This document shows, in pieces, positions 21,501 to 29,002 of a stretch of DNA of 31,940 nt. How positions within the stretch are numbered: the first letter of the stretch is position 1; each line of letters begins with the position of its first letter. Location of the stretch: positions 1-31,940 of the IMG/VR virus record IMGVR_UViG_3300030118_003559; one strand, 5' to 3'. The translations under genes and the position numbers were made by a program. Origin of the DNA: a virus. The notes under the pieces were generated by a model. It had not been told where the DNA came from. It worked only from the letters and a program-made list of their open reading frames with translations, and searched no databases.

Positions 21501-22362
21501 TTCTTAAATCTATAACCTCACCATTAGAATATGTAACAGAAAAATTACCTACAGTTGCTATATTACCTTCATCTTGAAATAATCCACCTGTTTTGTTATG
21601 TAACCATAAATACAAATTATAAAATTGTGGATTTGTAACATTAAAAAAATCTTCACTAAAAGTTATACCATATTGAAATTCTATTGCTTTTATTATAGGA
21701 TAAACTCTCAATGCAGGTTTTAGTTGTGATAATTCTAAACCATGTTGTGTTCCTGCTTCATATGCTATATTGTTTTGTGTAGCTGTGTTTGCAGTAGAAT
21801 CACTTGTATCATATATAAATCTTTTAGTATGTGATATTAATGGAAATATAATTGCATCTGTATAGGTAACCATTTTAGATGTTATATCTAATCCATCACT
21901 TAAATATGTTTTTATGTTTGCATCAGAATATGTAAATGTAAAATCTGATGTAATCATTTTTAATGCACTTAAATAATCATCTCCTACAAGATCAGGTAGG
22001 TTTACAGTACTACCAAAAAATGTTAATCTATATGTATGTGGTTTATTTAAAAGTAGTGATGTACCTTCTAATTTTATTTTACCTTTTTTAAATGGGTTGT
22101 GATTTAGATATAGTATAGCATCAAACTTCTTTCTTGCATCAAAATCTAATATATTGTAATTGTAAAAATGTTTAAATATTTTGTTGTTGTTTTTAGAAGC
22201 AGGTACATTAAAGGTTTTTGTAAAATCAGTAAATACTTTTTTTATATCCCTTATATCCTGTATTGCTTGTGTAAGTTCAATACTTTCATCTTTAAATAAT
22301 TCTATATGTTGATATGATGATGATACATCTTCATTCTTTATGTAAAGCTGTAATTTTAACAT
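18529..22362 (-). CDS. Large tail tip / baseplate structural protein
   Basis: 1277 aa, the largest gene. The N-terminal half (1-700) begins MLKLQLYIKNEDVSSSYQHI and includes IRDIKKVFTDFTKTFNVPAS (37-56), a stretch common in tail proteins of Bacteroidota phages as I recall. The centre (about 710-790) has CYTADSTIELADNTLLKADL and a region resembling fibronectin-like beta repeats (TAVTLRGQINQLGEIGD, DEYGFVYTS). The last 250 residues are Gly/Ser/Asn-rich and include TSREDAQNDAKEFGSSS and paired Cys. It is likely the tail hub or tip with carbohydrate- or receptor-binding parts. Exact equivalence to known baseplate genes is unproven. Confidence 0.7.
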   Translation of the reverse strand: MLKLQLYIKNEDVSSSYQHIELFKDESIELTQAIQDIRDIKKVFTDFTKTFNVPASKNNNKIFKHFYNYNILDFDARKKFDAILYLNHNPFKKGKIKLEGTSLLLNKPHTYRLTFFGSTVNLPDLVGDDYLSALKMITSDFTFTYSDANIKTYLSDGLDITSKMVTYTDAIIFPLISHTKRFIYDTSDSTANTATQNNIAYEAGTQHGLELSQLKPALRVYPIIKAIEFQYGITFSEDFFNVTNPQFYNLYLWLHNKTGGLFQDEGNIATVGNFSVTYSNGEVIDLRNNYFTTPPSDQSTGRAKKERTLDVTVVPSNNSVKYNLVIFENGNVFQRYDDLEGEYSDIRNLPLNRGDYSFGIETDTPSTYEIRFYVQRKRRLSGIADIHFTGTASVLSDVTLNTSNQLPEIKVIDFLTGLFKMFNLTAFQNDEGVIVVETLDDFYNRSPNKWDITEHLDKQSATVDSVLPFKQIDFTYEGLDNFFAKNHKELFNIDWGENRFQASAKFEGETYTVSLPFEHFKYERLVNVADGANTNAQWGWSADIKQQPNLGKPLLFYPILKTQQIGVIDSGGTLTSQASIYIPSNSVSTSLINILSTDGSENINFNAEKNEFTNVPYQKTLFDQYYKKYVTEIFDKQRRLTTVKAYLPIKMLHNLSLADKVIIFDRLYKINKITTNFETNLSSLELINIKEEVVGIIETQTEEIQPIVPLKFTPDARCYTADSTIELADNTLLKADLSCANAELPIVTFDEEVPQETSISNIPVVVDVPLVVTVADITAPDVSQLTNNSSTAVTLRGQINQLGEIGDTPSLDEYGFVYTSTYSKLVGDDLDTIIGTSGVTQHKITDDKTIGEKLLELTGLTDPETIYYRFYTRTNTDSNFDEAEAMTVITSSSTVPSSPYSETTNSINYKISTTSDNPADTIRTIRIKTDAGDLVDYVTSGAFEIQSKIVPYVVEGIPIPSGAIATQYNVTSNGLSGMLETQMSLPATIGGVKVNSGTGFAYSATSREDAQNDAKEFGSSSIPFKDVAIPSGTPNINYSTTNQNYNLFYNEGTAVYTNWNDERKSDFGFISGSATVTTATKATVPDGYYAQWGWNGDGTPQNFPQKLLNCGFSVKVVNGIITERQQFGTCYKIVLNQISNHFSSGFAQSKTNTNVIGFGFSEIPPLSDLADIRGSLATQSDCGDLLLGVSSFYHTGAGREPDVGDKVKINRKSNYDGGVSSFGVFAKDFGTGSPKYLAATLLEDKGDRQGVMTLFTIVGFIVIETATATVVTKYECS

Positions 22363-23348
22363 TAACGTACACTATTTATTTTTGTAAATGCAAATTCAAA
22401 TTCTATTGTATAATTTATAAGTTTATCATTTAAACTTGTTTTAAAAGCTAATGATTTTGTTTTTGGTATTATAGGTAATGTTTTGCTTTCATATCTTATC
22501 CATACATTTTCTGTTAAAAACAATTCTTCTATAGTTTGGTTCATATCTTCTTTTATAAACCCTGTATTAAGAGTAAGTGATGTTTGTCCATTAACATTAT
22601 ATCTTTCACTTTGCCCTGCATAAGTAGGATAACTTGTAGTATTGTTTACTAATGTGTTTCTTCTAAACCTTTCATCAGTAACATTTAAACTTTCTATGCT
22701 TTTCTTGAACATATATAAATCCTGAAATGCACCATACTTATTTACAAATGTTATTTTATAAGGTGTAAACTTGGGTTCACATACATTGTTTACTGTTATT
22801 GTTTTTCTTAATGTAGCATCATCAGTATCAAATATTTGTATAGTAGAACTGTTTGCAGGTATTGTAATGTATTGTATTTTTTGATTAGTGTTTCCACTAT
22901 CTGTTACTTGTGTTGTTGTAGAATCTATTATATATTTTCCAACACCTTCTGCAAATATTGGTAATTTACCTGCTGTACTTTCTGGTAAGTATATATTGTT
23001 TGATGATATAAGTGCATTTGTTGATAGTTGTGGATTTACCTCATCTTCAAAAAAACCATATCCATCTAATGCTAAATAAGTATTTGTTTGTGGGTTACTA
23101 TAGGTAAAAGGTTCATTGTTTTCATCAAATAAATTTGCAATAGCTGTAACCCATACACATTTAGATAAATAATCATTATTAAAAGTTACATCTATATAAT
23201 CTCTTACAAGATTTGATACTTCAAAATTAATAACATCATCTGCATTAATTCTTTCTTTTTGTATTGTATATTTTAAATCAGAACTTTCATAAGAACCTGA
23301 TGTACCTGTGTATATGTATAAACTTAATTGTGCTGTACTTATTGCCAT
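22362..23348 (-). CDS. Tail structural protein (distal-tail-like)
   Basis: 328 aa, mixed beta composition (LSLYIYTGTSGSYESSDLKY, then FEVSNLVRDYIDVTFNND). It shares a one-base junction with the 1277-aa gene. The region KITFVNKYGAFQDLYMFKKS (200-220) is a good family mark, seen in Bacteroidota phage tail proteins as I recall. It probably belongs to the tail tip. Dit-like function is suggested by order (between the tail chaperone block and the large tip protein) but not shown. Confidence 0.6.
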   Translation of the reverse strand: MAISTAQLSLYIYTGTSGSYESSDLKYTIQKERINADDVINFEVSNLVRDYIDVTFNNDYLSKCVWVTAIANLFDENNEPFTYSNPQTNTYLALDGYGFFEDEVNPQLSTNALISSNNIYLPESTAGKLPIFAEGVGKYIIDSTTTQVTDSGNTNQKIQYITIPANSSTIQIFDTDDATLRKTITVNNVCEPKFTPYKITFVNKYGAFQDLYMFKKSIESLNVTDERFRRNTLVNNTTSYPTYAGQSERYNVNGQTSLTLNTGFIKEDMNQTIEELFLTENVWIRYESKTLPIIPKTKSLAFKTSLNDKLINYTIEFEFAFTKINSVR

Positions 23349-23350
23349 AA

Positions 23351-24808
23351 CTATAAATTTGTAAAACTACCTGAACCACCAATATCACAATTTGCTATTG
23401 CAACATTTGTTACTATTCCATTATTATCTATCAACCATAAAATATATGAACCTACACCTATACCTGCTCCTGCATTTATTGATACAGTACTTACTGCATA
23501 ATACAAGTTTTGTCCTGCAAAAGCAGTACCTTGTTTACATACTGTTTTACCTTTTCCTGTTTCTTTATTAGAAGCTGTTGAAACTATTGCAGTTGTTGTA
23601 GGAAATGTACCATCACAAAAATCTGTTGGTGATGCTTTACCAGATGATATAAAATAATCATTGCTACCACATACACCTAAACTTGCAGGTTGTGTTATTG
23701 TTTTAGTACAGGTTAGTGTTTGTGAACCATCTCCTGTATTTGAATAACCACTTGGTATTAAAACTGTAAAATCTATTGACCTGTTTGTTTCTGTTGTAAC
23801 CTCTGCAAAATTAATAGGTGAAAAACCTTGTATTGTACCTAATTGTGTTTTACCTATATGTATATCACCTCTTGTACTTATACCTTGTTCTGTAAGATTT
23901 GCAGTATCACAATCAAAAGTAGGTAATGTAGAGGTCGCTTGTTGTTTAAATGTTTTAGAACATATTACTGTTGCTCCTGCATTTGTATATCCTGCAGGTG
24001 CAGTTAAATCAAAAAATAAAGTAACATCTATTGCACTACTACCTGAATTTGCTGCAACACTTGTAATATGCCCACCACCTGATGTTAAACTTTTTGCTGT
24101 AATTTCTGCTATTGATGTAGGGTCAGTTATTGTACCATTTTGTGCTATACTACCACCACCATTAGCAAGATTTGCTGCTGTACAATCAAATGCTGAACTT
24201 AAACCATTTACTGTAACTGCTATAGATTGAACTGCAGTACAAGTACCAGATGCACTTTCAAATGCTTCTACATATATTGTTTTAGTACCACCTATTTGAT
24301 TAGATGTTAGTGTAAGTGTATTAGAATTTACTCCTGCTGTAACTAAATTTGTATGGAAGTTTATTATGTTATATCCTGCTATTGAACCACCTGAAAAGTA
24401 AGAAGATAAATCTACAGTTTTACTATTACCACCTACTGTTATTGTTTGAGCAGGAATACTCCCACTTGTTGTTACATTTTGTGTACAAGTTGTACCTGCT
24501 ACAAATGCAGGTTGTGTTGCTGATACATCACAAGTAATAAATCCATCTGTATCTGTATTACTAAATCCTGTAGGAATCTGTATTGTAAGGGTTACTGTTC
24601 TACTTGTAGGTGAAGTTACTGTTGCATACTTTTCTGTACTTACTGCTGTTATTGTTCCATAATCTAATGTAGGTAATGTTAAAATACCTTGTTGGTTTAT
24701 ACTAAAATTTCTTGGGTTTGCTATAAAGCAATCAAATACAGGTGTAGGTACTGTTGGTTCACTATATGCTAAAAAATAAGGTGATCTTACATTAATTTTT
24801 GTACTCAT
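23351..24808 (-). CDS. Tail protein with three FDC...QPA repeats
   Basis: 485 aa, Ser/Thr/Gly-rich. Three repeats of about 75-90 residues begin with FDC (25, 207, 298) and close near a second Cys (93, 283, 367) followed by a Q-rich turn (DVSATQPA, KTFKQQATS, KTITQPAS). Each ends in a 'GY/FSNTG' and 'C-x-K-T' type strand. A beta-sandwich-like segment (IPAQTITVGGNSKTVDLSSYF split at 118-138) lies between repeats 1 and 2. The Cys pair could form a disulphide in each repeat. It is probably an extended beta-rich tail or surface protein; its role in attachment is inferred. Confidence 0.65.
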   Translation of the reverse strand: MSTKINVRSPYFLAYSEPTVPTPVFDCFIANPRNFSINQQGILTLPTLDYGTITAVSTEKYATVTSPTSRTVTLTIQIPTGFSNTDTDGFITCDVSATQPAFVAGTTCTQNVTTSGSIPAQTITVGGNSKTVDLSSYFSGGSIAGYNIINFHTNLVTAGVNSNTLTLTSNQIGGTKTIYVEAFESASGTCTAVQSIAVTVNGLSSAFDCTAANLANGGGSIAQNGTITDPTSIAEITAKSLTSGGGHITSVAANSGSSAIDVTLFFDLTAPAGYTNAGATVICSKTFKQQATSTLPTFDCDTANLTEQGISTRGDIHIGKTQLGTIQGFSPINFAEVTTETNRSIDFTVLIPSGYSNTGDGSQTLTCTKTITQPASLGVCGSNDYFISSGKASPTDFCDGTFPTTTAIVSTASNKETGKGKTVCKQGTAFAGQNLYYAVSTVSINAGAGIGVGSYILWLIDNNGIVTNVAIANCDIGGSGSFTNL

Positions 24809-25350
24809 CTATTTTGTTTTATTGTAAATTTTAAAAATTCTTCTACATCTAATCCATATGCTTTTATTACCTCATCTGGAAGTGTTTTAAATGCTTTCTC
24901 AAATGGTTTAGTAAAAAACAAACTTGGTTTCAATCCTTTATTCCATATTGATCTTGATATAAGAAATGCAGTAGAATTATAACTTAAAAACTTTCCTTTC
25001 TTATCTCTAAATTGGAATCTTCTTTTTCTTACCCATTCTTTTATACTTTGTGATAATCCTTTTCCTTTCTTTCCTTTACCACTACCAAATCTTGCAAGTG
25101 TTGGATATTTACCAAGTTCTATATATGATGAGGTTGTACCATGCACACCCCTATCTTGATAATAACCATATTCTTCCATTAAAAAATCTATCTCAATCCA
25201 ATTTTTTCCTGTATTAATTTTACCTTCTAAACTATTATACAAATCAGAAGTAACATTCTTTTTACCTCTTGTAAGGTTTGCTCTTGCTTGTTGTATAACA
25301 TAGTTTTTAAACTTGTTAAGTATTTTGTATGTTTCTCCTTTGGTTAGCAT
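24805..25350 (-). CDS. HK97 gp10-like tail/neck component
   Basis: 181 aa. Residues 1-60 are helical and basic (ILNKFKNYVIQQARANLTRG). The FLMEEYGYYQDRGVHGTT stretch (56-73) matches the 'Y-x-x-x-D-x-G' core of gp10/HK97-type neck proteins. Later LISRSIWNKGLKPSLFF (130-146) precedes the C-terminal helix. By position (between tail terminator-like and tail chaperone genes) it is a head-tail joining component. It overlaps both neighbours by a few bases. Confidence 0.7.
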   Translation of the reverse strand: MLTKGETYKILNKFKNYVIQQARANLTRGKKNVTSDLYNSLEGKINTGKNWIEIDFLMEEYGYYQDRGVHGTTSSYIELGKYPTLARFGSGKGKKGKGLSQSIKEWVRKRRFQFRDKKGKFLSYNSTAFLISRSIWNKGLKPSLFFTKPFEKAFKTLPDEVIKAYGLDVEEFLKFTIKQNR

Positions 25351-25799
25351 ATGGTCATACCATTTTGTATTACTACATCAAATGTTGCTACCCATCCTGC
25401 TAACTTATTTTCAAACCTATCTACAAAGGGTTCACATCCTACTTCACCTTCTACTTGGTATTTATCATCATATAGTGTACCTCTTTGCAGTAGTGCTATT
25501 AATCTGTTTAGTATTGCAAGTTGTGTATTAAGTACATCTTGTTCATTATCATTTCCTACAAAGTTATCTGTAGTTTCTAATTTACTTTCATCTACTACAT
25601 CCATTGCAAGAACTGATATATTAAATCGTAGTAAGTTAGATGCAACTGTACAATTATTTACTATAATGTGTGATAAAGGAAATATAGTTTGTTTGTTTAA
25701 ATCTACATCATCTAAACTACCATAGGTAACTGTATTTACAAATGGTTCTGCTTGTAATGTATCTTTTATTTTATCTGTTAAATCATAGAAACCTGTCAT
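25344..25799 (-). CDS. Tail terminator/completion-like protein
   Basis: 151 aa. The N terminus (MTGFYDLTDKIKDTLQAEPF) and QTIFPLSHIIVNN (37-49) mark a family seen in Bacteroidota phages as I recall. Its length and mixed alpha/beta pattern resemble tail terminator proteins such as lambda gpU. The start overlaps the TGA of the chaperone extension (ATGA), and the gene order chaperone - terminator - gp10-like fits the neck/tail block, though order in this family may differ. Confidence 0.6.
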   Translation of the reverse strand: MTGFYDLTDKIKDTLQAEPFVNTVTYGSLDDVDLNKQTIFPLSHIIVNNCTVASNLLRFNISVLAMDVVDESKLETTDNFVGNDNEQDVLNTQLAILNRLIALLQRGTLYDDKYQVEGEVGCEPFVDRFENKLAGWVATFDVVIQNGMTIC

Positions 25800-25885
25800 T
25801 TCCTATATCTTTTTATTTGTTGTTTTTCTAATTCTACTTTCTCTTTTTCAAATGCTAAATACAATAAACATTCGTGCATATTCAT
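25796..25885 (-). CDS. Frameshift extension of tail assembly chaperone (GT-like) or 29-aa ORF
   Basis: The ATG at 25885 gives 29 aa (MNMHECLLYLAFEKEKVELE...) ending at TGA 25796-25798. The same frame stays open upstream across the end of the 217-aa gene, where the slippery heptamer A-AAT-TTG occurs. A -1 slip there would add 34 residues (starting DGVTKMN) and give a 249-aa fusion. This is the G/GT pattern of lambda-like tails, where a minority product with the T extension recruits the tape measure and tail tube. The extension is helical and charged. It is shorter than lambda gpT, so a plain small ORF is the alternative. Confidence 0.6.
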   Translation of the reverse strand: MNMHECLLYLAFEKEKVELEKQQIKRYRK

Positions 25886-25890
25886 TTTTG

Positions 25891-26544
25891 TTACACCATC
25901 AAATTTGGTAACATCTCCTTTAGCAAGTCCATAGATTGATTGATACCATCCCCATTTTTTTCCAAAGTTTGAAGTTGTAAAGTGTTCATTTGATTGGGTA
26001 CTTCCCTGTTCAAATAGTTCAGGATAGTTTGTAGCAATTCGTTGTTTAAATTGTAAAAAAAAACCATAGAACCCATTACAACATCTAACCTCATCTGCTT
26101 CATTATTTCAGCATCATCAGTTCCATTATATTCTTCAATCAAATACTTATCTCCTTTTCTCATTGTAATAGGTCTATAGAGTACAGCCATTGCTTTGTGC
26201 ATATTATCCCATTCAGTAAAAGAATCATCTAAATCAATATATTCACCTAAACTAATATCATCAAGTTTTGGTATGAATCCATATTCTTTACCTCTTAATT
26301 TAAATGTAGGTATAAGATCAGGTTTCTCTGCAAATATGTTATCTATATCTTTGAGAACAGATTTTACACTTTGCATTTTTATCTTTGCAATATCTTTTAA
26401 TTCTAACCCACAAAATATCTCTACAGTTTTGTGCATCAAGAAATTAGTATCTTGATTTTCTTCTGTATTTATCTTATTAAATCTTTGGTACTGATCCAAT
26501 GTTATTTCAGATAAACTTGTAGGTACTTGTATTTGTATCTTCAT
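25891..26544 (-). CDS. Tail assembly chaperone (gpG-like)
   Basis: 217 aa, soluble and helical. It starts MKIQIQVPTSLSEITLDQYQ, a frequent opening in Bacteroidota phage tail chaperones as I recall. Acidic stretches (FIPKLDDISLGEYIDLDDSF, 90-109) follow. The C terminus (LLKEMLPNLMV) carries the slippery heptamer in its final codons. It probably binds the tape measure and tail tube during assembly. The gene lies just downstream of a terminator and a TTATTGTT box, in a new transcription unit for the tail. Confidence 0.65.
   Translation of the reverse strand: MKIQIQVPTSLSEITLDQYQRFNKINTEENQDTNFLMHKTVEIFCGLELKDIAKIKMQSVKSVLKDIDNIFAEKPDLIPTFKLRGKEYGFIPKLDDISLGEYIDLDDSFTEWDNMHKAMAVLYRPITMRKGDKYLIEEYNGTDDAEIMKQMRLDVVMGSMVFFYNLNNELLQTILNYLNREVPNQMNTLQLQTLEKNGDGINQSMDLLKEMLPNLMV
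25900..25906 (-). other. Candidate -1 frameshift slippery site
   Basis: Minus-strand AAATTTG sits in zero frame as A-AAT-TTG, matching X-XXY-YYZ. It lies nine bases before the 0-frame stop (25893-25891), and the -1 frame is open for 34 further codons. The +1 option is closed by TGA. No strong downstream stimulatory hairpin is obvious. Confidence 0.6.
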
Positions 26545-26549
26545 ATAAT

Positions 26550-26557
26550 AACAATAA
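26550..26557 (-). promoter_or_regulatory. TTATTGTT box before tail chaperone
   Basis: Minus-strand TTATTGTT, one base off the TTATTGTA box, lies 5 bases before the ATG at 26544. It sits between a terminator and the start codon, as at 12210. Confidence 0.25.
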
Positions 26558-26576
26558 CCTAATGAGATATATGTAT

Positions 26577-26602
26577 AAAAAGAAAGGGGATATAAAATCC
26601 CC
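26577..26602 (-). terminator. Terminator before tail module
   Basis: Minus strand: GGGGAT/ATCCCC, a six-base-pair stem and five-base loop, is followed by TTTCTTTT. It lies about 25 bases after the stop at 26628 and 33 bases before the next ATG. Confidence 0.7.
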
Positions 26603-26627
26603 TAACTAAATCAAAAACAAATGAAAA

Positions 26628-26858
26628 CTACTTATTACCTTGTCTAAAGTAATAACAATAAAGTTCTTCTATTCTTTGATACATACCATGTCTTTCTGCT
26701 TTTTTCTTTTGCGACCATAGTATATCACCTGTTCTTTTAAACCCTTGATAATCTACTTGGATTGCTAATCTTGGTGGTGTTTCAGGATTTGCTTCTTTCC
26801 AGATTATAGGGTATATCTTAATATCATTATCTATGCACCAACTCATACAACCTTTCAT
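26628..26858 (-). CDS. Hypothetical protein (76 aa)
   Basis: 76 aa with WCIDNDIKIYPIIWKEA (7-23), then PPRLAIQVDYQGFKRTG and a charged, aromatic C terminus (RIEELYCYYFRQG). It is probably a small soluble beta-alpha protein. No family is recognised. The start at 26858 almost abuts the stop of the upstream gene at 26860, and a terminator closes the unit, so it is the last gene of the small unknown block. Confidence 0.7.
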   Translation of the reverse strand: MKGCMSWCIDNDIKIYPIIWKEANPETPPRLAIQVDYQGFKRTGDILWSQKKKAERHGMYQRIEELYCYYFRQGNK

Positions 26859-26859
26859 A

Positions 26860-27045
26860 TTAGTAATCTAAAATAAAATGTGTTGTATATAATATAGCAT
26901 ACATGAAACCATAACTGCAGCACATAAGTAAAGCTGCTGTAACTATAGTTTTTAATGTTTGTTTTATGTTTTCTCTTGCTATTGCTTTTTTGATTAGGTT
27001 GTACTCAACACTAAAATCATTTCTCCAATTATCCTCGTTTTTCAT
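26860..27045 (-). CDS. Small membrane protein (61 aa)
   Basis: 61 aa. The N-terminal half is charged (MKNEDNWRNDFSVEYNLIKK). One hydrophobic segment follows at about 33-58 (TIVTAALLMCCSYGFMYAI). It is likely a single-pass membrane protein. It overlaps the 52-aa ORF upstream (27029-27187) by 17 bases. Function is unknown; by position it may belong to an accessory or superinfection-exclusion block. Confidence 0.65.
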   Translation of the reverse strand: MKNEDNWRNDFSVEYNLIKKAIARENIKQTLKTIVTAALLMCCSYGFMYAILYTTHFILDY

Positions 27046-27187
27046 TATTCATTAAATTTTTATATTCATATACTGTTTTAGTTTGTTGCCAAGCATTAAA
27101 TAAATCATTCTCAAGCTGTAGTAATTCTTCTGCAGTCATGCTATCTAATTTATTTGTTCTGAAATATATTTCTAATTGTTTGTCCAT
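27029..27187 (-). CDS. Small hypothetical protein (52 aa)
   Basis: The ORF from ATG 27187 to TAA 27029-27031 overlaps the start of the membrane gene in another frame. It starts MDKQLEIYFRTNKLDSMTAE and continues with helical, Glu/Leu/Asn-rich sequence and FNAWQQTK. It lies 19 bases after a terminator stem. No family is recognised. Support comes from position, open frame and overlap. Confidence 0.6.
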   Translation of the reverse strand: MDKQLEIYFRTNKLDSMTAEELLQLENDLFNAWQQTKTVYEYKNLMNNEKRG

Positions 27188-27205
27188 AATATTTGTTTTT
27201 AAATT

Positions 27206-27227
27206 AAAAAAGGGGTATTGCTACCCC
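27206..27227 (-). terminator. Terminator after 88-aa gene
   Basis: Minus strand: a GGGGTA/TACCCC stem with a four-base loop is followed by six T (27211-27206). It lies 15 bases after the stop at 27242 and 18 bases before the next ATG. Confidence 0.8.
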
Positions 27228-27241
27228 ATTAAAGTTATACT

Positions 27242-27508
27242 CTATTTTATCCAAACAGGTTTTTGAAAAAACCTTTGTTCTTTATGATTCATAACAAAAT
27301 ATTTATCATTATCCCATATAGATTTAGGAATCCATAACAATACATCTCTATAAGATTTTCTAAGATAACCCTTTTTTATAGGAATACTATATACTATATG
27401 ATATGCTTTGTCTGTTTCTCCAAGTATTGATATTTCTCTGTCTATATTATAACCAACAGATATAAAAGTTTCAGTTCTTTCAGGTATTTTAAATTTTTTG
27501 TAACTCAT
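27242..27508 (-). CDS. Hypothetical protein (88 aa)
   Basis: 88 aa, beta-rich and basic (FISVGYNIDREISILGETDK, then HIVYSIPIKKGYLRKSYRDV), ending KPVWIK. The DVLLWIPKSIWDND stretch (55-68) resembles small phage proteins that carry a 'W-x-P-K-S' mark. It is the first gene after the large terminase and ends in a terminator, so it may have its own promoter (27530-27560). No function is suggested. Confidence 0.7.
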   Translation of the reverse strand: MSYKKFKIPERTETFISVGYNIDREISILGETDKAYHIVYSIPIKKGYLRKSYRDVLLWIPKSIWDNDKYFVMNHKEQRFFQKPVWIK

Positions 27509-27529
27509 TTATTGTAATTTTTAACTCTG

Positions 27530-27560
27530 TAAATATATTAATAATTTGTTAATAAACAAA
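27530..27560 (-). promoter_or_regulatory. Candidate Flavobacterium-type promoter
   Basis: Minus-strand TTG (27559-27557), 19 bases, then TATATTTA (27537-27530). The Bacteroidota primary-sigma pattern is TTG-N17-23-TAnnTTTG, so only the last base differs. It lies at the end of the large terminase gene, about 22 bases before the 88-aa start. A TTGTT/AACAA inverted repeat overlaps it. Confidence 0.35.
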
Positions 27561-28718
27561 ATATTGTCCTTTATTTGGGTTTTCTAATTGGTCAGTAAGT
27601 GCATATCTTGCTGCATCAATACAATCAGGATGTGAACCAGAAGGTTTACTTGTAGTGTTACCATCTTTATCTTTTGCCCATACATATCCTTGTAATTCTC
27701 TTTTTAGGTTTCTGCTTCTTGCTGTTATGTATATTTCATTTTGGTTTATTAAGTTTATACCATATACTACTGAATCTCTACCTTTAGATACAGGATATAC
27801 TTTATGCCCATATCCTACAAGTTCAGCTATACTTTTTGGTTCTGCTGAATCTGCAATAATATTATCTTGTATGTTGTTTGCTTCTAAAAACCTACTTATA
27901 TCTCTATTTAACATTCCTGTTTTATAAAGTACCTCATCAAATATATAAGCATTGTTCCATTTGTAAAGTGCAATAAGTGTAGATGGGTCAATAGAATATC
28001 CAAAATCCATTCCATAGTTTAGTAATCTTGCTTCTTGTGGTATATTATCTATTTCTTTCCAATCAGGAATACAAGCACCTGATAGTGTACCTTGTAAACC
28101 TAATCCATATACATTCCACCAATTTTCCCAATAAGTTGAGGTTCTTGCTTTATCTCTTGCTTTCTCAATCTCTTTAACTATTGTTGGTGAAAGTGCATCA
28201 TTATCTTTGTAAGTTAAAGTAATGTAATCTGTATCAGGTTGTCCAATTACTTCTTTATCTACCCAAAACAAATGTGTAGGGTTGTAATCTAACCATATTA
28301 CTCCAGATGTTCGTATAGATAATTCACCATAAGCAGAAAAAGGAATATTGCTACACTCATTAATAAAGAGATCAGTTCTTCTGCTGCCTCGTAATCTATC
28401 TGGTTGATCAGTACTAAAAAATTCAATATAGCTGCCATTAGTAAAAGTGTATTTAAGTGTTGTTCTGTTAAATTGTGATTCTTTGTATCTGTTTAATCCT
28501 TGTAGTATTCCTATAAAATCTTTTAATGCACCCCTTCTTAAAGATGGTACTGATTCTGCTACTACACTTATTTCTTTACCTTTGTATGTTATTGCTTCAT
28601 TGATTAATATACAAAGTATAGATATTGTTTTAGAAGCTGATGTGCCACCTTTAATAACTCTTGTTCTTTGAGTTAGTTTTCTTAATTTGGTAAGTGCTTG
28701 TGTTTTTTTAACCTGCAT
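27549..28718 (-). CDS. terL: Terminase large subunit
   Basis: 389 aa. Walker A-like GGTSASKT (24-31), Walker B LFINE (117-121, with N before the catalytic E121), then LDYNP (143-147) as the coupling motif. The nuclease domain shows MDFGYSIDPST (237-247, D238), IADSAEPKSIAEL (288-300, D290) and HPDCIDAARYAL (363-374, with D365 and D368). All main motor and nuclease residues are present. It packages DNA into the prohead with the small subunit encoded upstream. Length is at the short end of TerL proteins. Head-full packaging is suggested by the circularly closed map, not by the protein. Confidence 0.93.
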   Translation of the reverse strand: MQVKKTQALTKLRKLTQRTRVIKGGTSASKTISILCILINEAITYKGKEISVVAESVPSLRRGALKDFIGILQGLNRYKESQFNRTTLKYTFTNGSYIEFFSTDQPDRLRGSRRTDLFINECSNIPFSAYGELSIRTSGVIWLDYNPTHLFWVDKEVIGQPDTDYITLTYKDNDALSPTIVKEIEKARDKARTSTYWENWWNVYGLGLQGTLSGACIPDWKEIDNIPQEARLLNYGMDFGYSIDPSTLIALYKWNNAYIFDEVLYKTGMLNRDISRFLEANNIQDNIIADSAEPKSIAELVGYGHKVYPVSKGRDSVVYGINLINQNEIYITARSRNLKRELQGYVWAKDKDGNTTSKPSGSHPDCIDAARYALTDQLENPNKGQYFVY

Positions 28719-28749
28719 ATAAATTACAGATCAGAGTTATGGTTATCTC

Positions 28750-28980
28750 TTAATCTATAAATAAAGGTACATCCTCTGAAACATTTATATTCTTTGTTTC
28801 TGTAGGTTTACCTGCATAGTAGTTGTAGAACAACTGTACAAATTTAAAATCTCCTTTTTCAACTCCTGCTTTAAGTGCTGCATATGCTGTATCTTCTAAA
28901 GGTGATAATTTCTCTATTAAAGAAACCTCATCTGCTTTAGATTTTCTACCTGCATTATCTCTTTTTCCACCATGTGCCAT
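28750..28980 (-). CDS. Terminase small subunit
   Basis: 76 aa. The basic start MAHGGKRDNAGRKSKADEVS resembles the 'GGxRxGAGRK' type DNA-binding start of many phage small terminases and related proteins. The helical middle (SPLEDTAYAALKAGVEKGDF, 26-45) then QLFYNYYAGKPTE (49-61) fits. It is short for a TerS but its place directly before terL supports it. It would recognise the packaging start site. Confidence 0.75.
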   Translation of the reverse strand: MAHGGKRDNAGRKSKADEVSLIEKLSPLEDTAYAALKAGVEKGDFKFVQLFYNYYAGKPTETKNINVSEDVPLFID

Positions 28981-29002
28981 CTTGAAAAAACTTGATTATT
29001 CA

